This document shows, one piece after another, positions 6,435-12,064 of a stretch of DNA of 12,064 nt. Numbering within the stretch: the stretch's first letter is position 1; every line of letters begins with the position of its first letter. Under the pieces are notes generated by a model that was not told the origin of the DNA, ran no database searches, and saw only the letters and a list, made by a program, of their open reading frames with translations. Source of the stretch: Rhodospirillales bacterium (lineage in GTDB: Bacteria; Pseudomonadota; Alphaproteobacteria; Acetobacterales; Acetobacteraceae); NCBI GenBank assembly GCA_028866335.1, contig JAGWIL010000033.1, forward strand, positions 1-12,064, in the 5' to 3' direction. The position numbers were made by a program, and so were the translations under genes.

Positions 6435-9400
6435 ATGCATATCGTCTTCCGCGAAAGCCATGGGCTGGAGGAAGCGGAAACCCCGCATGATCTGGCGCAG
6501 AACCCGGCGGAGCTTGTGGTGCTGTCGTTTTCTGACAGCGATTTGAACGCCTTCGCTGCCGCTTGGCACGGGGCGAAAGCGCGGGGCATGAAACTACCCA
6601 GTCTGCGCCTCGCAAATTTGGCATTGCTGCGCCACCCGGTTTCGGTGGATGTGTATGTTGAAAAAACCCTGAGCGGGACAAAGGCCGTGCTGGTGAGGCT
6701 GATCGGCGGGGAAAGCTACTGGGCCTATGGGTTGGCGAGTTTGCAGAATCTGGCAGGCGTGAAGCTGGCGGTGCTGCCCGGTGATGGCCGGCCGGATGCG
6801 GTGTTGGACGGCTATTCCAACCTGCCCGTAGAGGTTTTGCAGGAACTGGCGCGGCTTTGCGATGCAAGCGGGCCGGAGGCGGCGTTTGCCGTGCTGGCGC
6901 AACTGGCGCGCGAGATTGGGCACGAAGTTGACGCGCAAGCCTTCACCAAACTGCCGGATTTTGGAATTTACGAGCCAGAAGCCGGTATTCTGCCGGAACC
7001 GCCGCCATATGGGCCGCGTGTGCCGGTGGTGTTCTACCGCTCCTACCTGGCGGCGGCGGACATGGCGGCGGTGGATGCGCTGATTATCGCGTTACAGGAG
7101 GAAGGCTTCAACGCCTACGGGCTGTTCGTGCCCTCGTTAAAGGCCCCTGAAGCGGCGCGCTTCGTGGCGGCGCATTTGAAAGAGTATCCACCCTCGGCGA
7201 TTGTGAACGCCACGGCGTTTTCGGCAAAGCTGGAAGATGGCACCACGGCGCTGGACGGGCCGGGCGCGCCGGTGTTTCAGGTGGCATTCTCCACCGCGAG
7301 GCGGGAGGATTGGCTGGCATCTGACCGTGGGCTTTCCCCGGCGGATTTGGCGATGCATGTGGCGCTGCCGGAGATTGACGGGCGGATTTTTCTGGGTGCG
7401 GTCAGTTTTAAATCCGCCAATGCGCGCGATAAGGATCTGCAATTCGCCCGCAACATTCACCGCCCGGAACCGGCACGGATTGAAGCCGTGGCGCGCAGGG
7501 TTACGGCGTGGGTAGGGCTTGGGCAAACATCCAACCGACGCTTGGCGATGGTGCTTTCCACCTATCCCGGCCGGTCAGAGCAAATGGCCCACGCGGTGGG
7601 GCTGGATGCTCTGGCAAGTGCGAATGAGATACTCCGACATTTTCAGAAAAATGGATACGATACCGCGCCCACGGATAATCTGGTGGCACGGTTGCAAACA
7701 GAATATGTGGCCTGGCCGCTGGAGGATTATGAACGCGCCTTGCAAACCCTGCCTTTGGCTCTGCGATATGCGCTGAACCAAGCCTGGGGCCAGCCGCCAG
7801 ATGGTTTTCGTTTTTACCTAGTTAAAGCAGGAAATGTTTTCATTGCCCTGCAACCGGAACGCGGGCACGCAGCAGAACGTGAGGCACAATATCACGACCT
7901 CTCCGCCGTGCCGCGCCATGAATATGTGGCGTTTTATCTCTGGCTGCGGGCGCAGGGGATGGAAGCAATCATCCATCTCGGCGCACACGGCACGCTGGAA
8001 TGGCTGCCCGGCAAAAGCGCTGCTCTTTCCGAAAATTGCTGGCCGGAAGCGCTGATTGGCGATCTGCCCGTCATCTACCCCTTCATCGTCAACGACCCTG
8101 GCGAGGCGGCGCAGGCGAAACGACGGATCGGGGCCATCACGCTCGGCCATTTGCCCCCGCCTCTGGCCCCTGCCGCCCTGCCGGAGCATGTTGCCCGGCT
8201 GGAGACGCTGCTGGATGAATACGCCACCGCCGAGGGGTTGGACCCGAAGCGCCGGGAGCGGCTGATTGGTAACATCCGCGAGGAAGCCCAGGCCCGAAAT
8301 GTCGAGCAGGATATTGGCCTTTCTGCGAATGCCACGCTGGCCGAGGCCATCACGCGCATAGACCGTTTTGTGTGCGATTTGAAGGAAAGCCGCTTCGGCG
8401 ACGGGCTACACGTATTCGGCCAGGGCGAATGCGGGGCACAGGAACTGGCCGGGCTGCTTGCGGCCTTGGATGGCAGGCGGGTCGCACCCGGCCCTTCAGG
8501 CTCCCCCGCGCGCGGAAGAACAGACGTATTGCCCACCGGCCGCAACATGTTTGCCGTGGACCCGCGCGCCATCCCCACCCGCGCGGCCCACGCGCAAGGC
8601 GTGAAGCTGGCGGAGGAGGTGCTGCGCCGGCATTTGCAGGAGAATGGGGATTGGCCAAAGAGTTTGCTGATCGACCTCTGGGGCTCGGCCACCATGCGCA
8701 CGGCCGGGGAGGAGTTTGCCATGGCGCTGCATCTGGCCGGGCTGGCCCCGCGTTGGGAGGAGAAAAGTGCGCGCGTTTCGGGGTTTGAGATTTTGCCGCC
8801 CGCCTTGCTGGGGCGGCCACGCATAGATGTAACTTTGCGGATTTCCGGGCTCTTCCGGGATGTGTTTTCGCATCTGGCACAGTTGTTTTCAGCCGCGGCG
8901 GAGGCGTTGGCGGCGCGCGAAGAGATGGCAGGTGAAAATCCATACATCCAGCGCACACCACGCGTGTTTGGCCCGCGCCCTGGCATTTACGGGCTGAACA
9001 TGGGCGAGGCGCCAGTGATTTTCACGCCAGATGCCCGCGCCCAAGCGGCGCAGGCCTGGCTGGCGGCGGCATGGGCCATCAGCACAGATGGGGCTTCACA
9101 CGAAGCGCCAGAAGCCCTGCAAGAGCGGCTGCGCGGCACGGATGGGTTTGTGCATGTGCAGGATTTGCCGGAGACGGATTTGCTGCTGGCGGCGGATTAC
9201 GCGGCGCATGAGGGCGGGGTGGTTGCGGCGCTGGAATCCCTGGGGCTTTCAGCACCGCCGCTTTACCATCTGGATTCGACAAACCCTGAGGCCCCGCGCG
9301 CGCGTTTATTGCAAGAGGAAATTGCCCGCGTGGTGCGCGCCCGCGCCGCCAACCCCGCCTGGGTGCGGGGCATGATGCGCCATGGCTTCCGGGGCGGGGC

Positions 9401-9647
9401 GGAGCTGGCGGCGACACTGGAGCACATGGCGGCCTTCGCCAATCTGGCCCGCGTGGTACCGGGGCATTTGTTCGAGCTTTATTTCGAGGCGACCCTCGCC
9501 CAGACTGACGTAGCGGCGTTTCTGGCCACGGAAAACCCGGCGGCGCTGGCGCGTATGCGCGATGTGTTCACCCGGCTGCGCGAGGCCGGGCTGTGGGAGA
9601 CGCGTAACAACGCCATCATCGCAACACTGGAGGCACCATGCCCGTAA
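6435..9647 (+). CDS. cobN: Aerobic cobaltochelatase subunit CobN
   Basis: CobN is the large porphyrin-binding subunit of the ATP-dependent CobNST chelatase, which inserts Co(II) into hydrogenobyrinic acid a,c-diamide. It is homologous to the ChlH/BchH magnesium chelatase subunit. The N-terminus (MHIVFRESHGLEEAETP, then LVVLSFSDSDL) is family-typical. The central signature HLGAHGTLEWLPGK is at 514-527 and is followed by a YPFIVNDPGEAAQAKRR segment. The segment GPSGSPARGRTDVLPTGRN, with a VDPRAIPT continuation, is near the start of the last third. With 1070 residues it is shorter than the roughly 1275-residue P. denitrificans protein, yet all signature blocks are present, so I read it as a compact form and not a truncation. 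It starts one base after the cobW stop with no clear ribosome site, suggesting coupling. CobS and CobT are not in this window. Confidence 0.96.
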   Translation: MHIVFRESHGLEEAETPHDLAQNPAELVVLSFSDSDLNAFAAAWHGAKARGMKLPSLRLANLALLRHPVSVDVYVEKTLSGTKAVLVRLIGGESYWAYGLASLQNLAGVKLAVLPGDGRPDAVLDGYSNLPVEVLQELARLCDASGPEAAFAVLAQLAREIGHEVDAQAFTKLPDFGIYEPEAGILPEPPPYGPRVPVVFYRSYLAAADMAAVDALIIALQEEGFNAYGLFVPSLKAPEAARFVAAHLKEYPPSAIVNATAFSAKLEDGTTALDGPGAPVFQVAFSTARREDWLASDRGLSPADLAMHVALPEIDGRIFLGAVSFKSANARDKDLQFARNIHRPEPARIEAVARRVTAWVGLGQTSNRRLAMVLSTYPGRSEQMAHAVGLDALASANEILRHFQKNGYDTAPTDNLVARLQTEYVAWPLEDYERALQTLPLALRYALNQAWGQPPDGFRFYLVKAGNVFIALQPERGHAAEREAQYHDLSAVPRHEYVAFYLWLRAQGMEAIIHLGAHGTLEWLPGKSAALSENCWPEALIGDLPVIYPFIVNDPGEAAQAKRRIGAITLGHLPPPLAPAALPEHVARLETLLDEYATAEGLDPKRRERLIGNIREEAQARNVEQDIGLSANATLAEAITRIDRFVCDLKESRFGDGLHVFGQGECGAQELAGLLAALDGRRVAPGPSGSPARGRTDVLPTGRNMFAVDPRAIPTRAAHAQGVKLAEEVLRRHLQENGDWPKSLLIDLWGSATMRTAGEEFAMALHLAGLAPRWEEKSARVSGFEILPPALLGRPRIDVTLRISGLFRDVFSHLAQLFSAAAEALAAREEMAGENPYIQRTPRVFGPRPGIYGLNMGEAPVIFTPDARAQAAQAWLAAAWAISTDGASHEAPEALQERLRGTDGFVHVQDLPETDLLLAADYAAHEGGVVAALESLGLSAPPLYHLDSTNPEAPRARLLQEEIARVVRARAANPAWVRGMMRHGFRGGAELAATLEHMAAFANLARVVPGHLFELYFEATLAQTDVAAFLATENPAALARMRDVFTRLREAGLWETRNNAIIATLEAPCP

Positions 9648-10690
9648 AAGGTTGGTGCCCCGGCGCCTGGGTGCCGATGATGGCGGAGGATGGGTTGATT
9701 CTGCGCATTCGCCCGCGCGATGGCCGGTTAACCGCCGCCCAAACCCGAGGGCTGGCAATGCTGGCGCAGGCGGAAGACCAGGCGCGGGTCAGCCTCACCT
9801 CGCGGGCCAATTTGCAATTGCGGGGCATAAAGCCCGAGCGCCACGCGGCGCTGCTGGCAGGGCTGAACGCGCTGGGCTTGCTGGATGAGAATGCGGCGGC
9901 GGAGACCGCACGCAACATCATCGTCACACCTTTCTGGCAGGAGAATGATGGCACGCTGGAACTGGCGCGGATATTGGCGGCAGCACTGCCGGAATTCCCC
10001 CGCCTGCCGGGCAAATTTGGTTTTGCTATCGATACAGGGGCGGAACCTGTACTCACCGGCGTTTCGGCGGATATCAGGCTGGAACGCGGCGCATATGGCT
10101 TGAGCGTGCGGGCGGATGGGGCGCAAACCGGGGAGGACGTAACGCAGGAAACCGCCATTCCCCGCATGAAGGAAATGGCGGAGTGGTTTCTGGCCCAAGG
10201 CGGCAGGCGAATGCGTGATCTTTTCCCCGGCCAGACCGCGCCGGTTTTCATCCCCCCGCCGGGGGTTTGCGAAGCTGGAACGCTCGCGGCTTTCGCCTTT
10301 GGAGAAGTTCCGCTGGAAACGCTGGCGCAACTGGGCGAAATTCGCCTCACCCCCTGGCGGATGGTGCTGCTGCCGGGGGTAAAAACACCACCCGCTTTGC
10401 CGGGCATGATCCTGAACGCAGCAGACCCCAGCTTGCGGGTTTTCGCCTGCACCGGCGCGCCTGGCTGCGCTGAAGCTTTCGCCCCCACGCGGGGCTTGGC
10501 TCAGGCCCTGGCGGCGCATCTTCCGGCAGGAAAAACGCTGCATGTTTCCGGCTGCGGCAAAGCCTGCGCGCACCCCGCCCCGGCGGATTACACGCTCATC
10601 GCCGGGCCAGACGGCTTCACCCAAAACGGTCAGGGGCTTGACCCGGAAGCCCTGCTCCGCCACCCCGGCCTCGTGTTTGGAACCGAGTGA
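9638..10690 (+). CDS. cobG: Precorrin-3B synthase CobG
   Basis: CobG is an iron-sulfur mono-oxygenase that uses O2 to turn precorrin-3A into precorrin-3B, preparing the macrocycle for ring contraction. It belongs to the nitrite/sulfite reductase ferredoxin-like family. The N-terminus GWCPGAWVPMMAEDGL (5-20) is the usual CobG opening, so the protein is complete at this end. LTSRANLQLRGI (53-64) is the reductase-family segment. Near the C-terminus the [4Fe-4S] cysteines appear as C271-x5-C277 and C306-x3-C310. At 350 residues it is shorter than the P. denitrificans protein. The ATG lies inside the end of cobN (10-base overlap) and has GGAGG at 9629-9633. CobG marks the aerobic route; organisms lacking it often use CobZ instead. 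Confidence 0.95.
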   Translation: MPVKGWCPGAWVPMMAEDGLILRIRPRDGRLTAAQTRGLAMLAQAEDQARVSLTSRANLQLRGIKPERHAALLAGLNALGLLDENAAAETARNIIVTPFWQENDGTLELARILAAALPEFPRLPGKFGFAIDTGAEPVLTGVSADIRLERGAYGLSVRADGAQTGEDVTQETAIPRMKEMAEWFLAQGGRRMRDLFPGQTAPVFIPPPGVCEAGTLAAFAFGEVPLETLAQLGEIRLTPWRMVLLPGVKTPPALPGMILNAADPSLRVFACTGAPGCAEAFAPTRGLAQALAAHLPAGKTLHVSGCGKACAHPAPADYTLIAGPDGFTQNGQGLDPEALLRHPGLVFGTE

Positions 10691-11319
10691 TGCCCCTTAG
10701 CTACGAGACAGATGGCGCCGCCATCTACCGCCAATCCTTCGCCACCATACGGGCGGAGGCTGCTCTTGCCCGCTTCACGCCAGAGGAAGAAAGTGTCGCG
10801 GTACGGATGATCCATGCGCTGGGGCTGGTGGGGCTGGAAAAACATATCGTCTTCACGCCCTTCATGGTGAGCGAAGCCCGCCTTGCACTGACGCAAGGTG
10901 CGCCCATTCTCTGCGATGCGCGGATGGTGAGCGAGGGCATCACCCGCCCGCGTTTGCCCACCAATAACCGGATTATCTGTACCTTGCAGGATGAAACCGT
11001 GCCGGACCTCGCCCGGCAAATGGGCAATACCCGCAGCGCCGCGGCGCTGGAGCTATGGCGGCCGCATCTGGGCGGCGCGGTTGTGGCCATCGGCAATGCG
11101 CCGACGGCTTTGTTTCATTTGCTGAACATGCTGGAAGACCCGGCCTGCCCGCGCCCGGCGGCGATTATCGGCTGCCCGGTGGGGTTTGTTGGTGCTGCGG
11201 AGTCCAAAGCCGCACTAATGGCGGCACCGCCCTGCCCGGCTTTGAGCGTGCTGGGGCGGCTCGGCGGCTCAGCGGTGACGGTGGCGGCCATCAACGCCAT
11301 CGCCAGCGCGGCGGAATAG
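10690..11319 (+). CDS. cobH: Precorrin-8X methylmutase CobH
   Basis: CobH moves the C11 methyl group of precorrin-8X to C12, giving hydrogenobyrinic acid. The protein is 209 residues, normal for the family, and very similar in motif order to the P. denitrificans enzyme: DGAAIYRQSFATIRAEA, GAPILCDARMV, an NTRSAAALELW segment, GNAPTALFHLLNML and PVGFVGAAESK. H42 in RMIHA corresponds to the catalytic His43. I chose the ATG at 10690, which overlaps the cobG TGA (TGATG). The GTG just before it (10687) is in frame, but ATG gives the family-like MP N-terminus. It stops two bases before cobI. Confidence 0.96.
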   Translation: MPLSYETDGAAIYRQSFATIRAEAALARFTPEEESVAVRMIHALGLVGLEKHIVFTPFMVSEARLALTQGAPILCDARMVSEGITRPRLPTNNRIICTLQDETVPDLARQMGNTRSAAALELWRPHLGGAVVAIGNAPTALFHLLNMLEDPACPRPAAIIGCPVGFVGAAESKAALMAAPPCPALSVLGRLGGSAVTVAAINAIASAAE

Positions 11320-11321
11320 AG

Positions 11322-12041
11322 ATGGGCAAAATCATCTGCGCGGGCTTGGGGCCGGGCGACCCGGATTTGATGAGCCTGCGCGCAGCCAAGGCCGTGCAGA
11401 CCGCACTTCATGTGGCGTATTTTCGTAAAGCGGGGCGCCAGGGCCAGGCACGGCGGATTGTGAACGGGATGCTGGCGCAGCATTGCATTGAATACGCAAT
11501 GGAATATCCCGTCACCACGGAACTGCCCGCCGAGAGCCCTGAATATATCGCCGCGCTGAACGGGTTTTACGATGACTGGGCAGCCCGGCTGGAAAAGCTC
11601 GCCGCAACCGAGAATGTGCTGGTGCTGTGCGAAGGCGATCCGTTTTTCTACGGCTCCTTCATGCATCTTCATGTGCGGCTGCGGGGCAAGGTGGAGATGG
11701 AGATCATCCCCGGCATCACCGGCATGTCCGGTTGCTGGACAGCCACGGGCACGCCGATCACCTGGGGAAATGACATTCTCACCATTCTGCCGGGCACGCT
11801 GCCGGAGGCTGAGCTGGCACGGCGGATGCGCGAAAGCGATGCCTTCGTGGTGATGAAAACCGGGCGGAACCTGCCGAAGATAAAACGCGCTTTGGCGCAG
11901 GCTGGGCGGCTGGAAGCGGCGGTTCTGGTGGCGCACGGCACCACAAGGCAGGAGAGGATTGCCCGCGTAACCGAAATGGCGGAGGACGACTGCCCCTATT
12001 TCGCAATTGTGCTGGCGCATGGCGGAAGAAATCGCGAATGA
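11322..12041 (+). CDS. cobI: Precorrin-2 C20-methyltransferase CobI
   Basis: CobI uses S-adenosylmethionine to methylate precorrin-2 at C20, giving precorrin-3A, the first dedicated step towards cobalamin after the siroheme branch point. The 239-residue protein has the corrinoid methyltransferase fold: the glycine-rich GLGPGDPDLMSLRAA loop (8-22), VLVLCEGDPFFYGSFMHL (99-116), IIPGITGMSGCW (128-139) and a VMKTGRNLPKI segment in the second domain, all typical of the C20 enzyme. The start at 11322 is two bases after the cobH TAG. The frame is open upstream but would overlap cobH. Its TGA overlaps the next ATG (ATGA). Cobalt-early CbiL is related, but CobG, CobH and CobN next door place this in the aerobic pathway. 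Confidence 0.94.
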   Translation: MGKIICAGLGPGDPDLMSLRAAKAVQTALHVAYFRKAGRQGQARRIVNGMLAQHCIEYAMEYPVTTELPAESPEYIAALNGFYDDWAARLEKLAATENVLVLCEGDPFFYGSFMHLHVRLRGKVEMEIIPGITGMSGCWTATGTPITWGNDILTILPGTLPEAELARRMRESDAFVVMKTGRNLPKIKRALAQAGRLEAAVLVAHGTTRQERIARVTEMAEDDCPYFAIVLAHGGRNRE

Positions 12042-12064
12042 GCGGCTGGCTGGTCATTGCCGGG
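12038..12064 (+). CDS. cobJ: Probable precorrin-3B C17-methyltransferase CobJ, first nine codons
   Basis: The ATG overlaps the cobI stop (ATGA) and reads MSGWLVIAG before the window ends. A short beta-strand ending in glycine is how the corrinoid methyltransferases begin, and in the classic cobG-cobH-cobI-cobJ order the next gene is cobJ, the ring-contracting C17-methyltransferase. CobL also begins with a W-L-x-x-x-G pattern, so the identity rests mainly on gene order. Confidence 0.6.

Noticed and set aside
8075..8986. A 303-codon open frame on the minus strand opposite cobN
   Set aside because: It is serine-, alanine- and arginine-rich with no recognisable motif, and lies fully within the conserved cobN.
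10687..10689. GTG as the start of cobH
   Set aside because: The following ATG gives the MP N-terminus that aligns with P. denitrificans CobH, and overlaps the cobG stop in the common TGATG form.
11115..12020. A 301-codon open frame on the minus strand opposite cobH and cobI
   Set aside because: It spans two conserved genes in antisense and has low-quality, motif-free translation.
1..12064. CRISPR arrays, insertion sequences, tRNA or rRNA genes, phage or defence genes
   Set aside because: None seen: no direct repeat arrays, transposase motifs or structural RNA genes other than the riboswitch; the window is almost fully occupied by metabolic genes.

Overview
The window is a high-GC stretch of aerobic cobalamin (vitamin B12) biosynthesis genes, almost certainly from an alphaproteobacterium. 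An Acetobacteraceae/Rhodospirillales-type acidophile such as Acidiphilium or Acidocella is my best guess, but that is inference from gene content and protein style, not a match. CobG (oxygen-dependent precorrin-3B synthase), CobN (large subunit of the aerobic cobaltochelatase) and BluB (oxygen-dependent dimethylbenzimidazole synthase) all point to the aerobic, late-cobalt-insertion route of the Pseudomonas denitrificans type.

Layout. (1) 1-2170, plus strand: the 3' part of cobD, then cobC and bluB, with overlapping stops and starts. These build and attach the aminopropanol linker and supply the lower base. (2) 2247-2675, plus strand: a small secreted CHRD-domain protein with its own strong Shine-Dalgarno site; it has no obvious role in B12 synthesis. 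(3) 4742-2665, minus strand: cobO then cobQ, a two-gene unit for corrinoid adenosylation and side-chain amidation. Its 3' end overlaps the CHRD gene tail to tail. (4) 4743-5066: the divergent intergenic region. It holds a well-conserved cobalamin riboswitch reading on the plus strand and a possible expression platform. (5) 5067-12064, plus strand: a tightly packed operon of a DUF1636 ferredoxin-like gene, cobW, cobN, cobG, cobH, cobI and the first nine codons of what is probably cobJ.

How the genes fit together. CobI, CobG, CobJ and CobH act on precorrin-2 through hydrogenobyrinic acid. CobN (with CobS and CobT, not in this window) inserts cobalt, probably supplied by the GTPase CobW. CobO adenosylates, CobQ amidates four side chains, CobC and CobD make and attach aminopropanol, and BluB makes the lower ligand. 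The riboswitch should lower expression of the long operon when cobalamin is plentiful.

Most of the region is conventional and no new biological system is obvious. The points worth a second look are the DUF1636 protein as first gene behind the riboswitch, the CHRD protein inside a B12 locus, the overlap between the cobO leader and the antisense of the riboswitch, and a possible ribosome-site switch in the leader.
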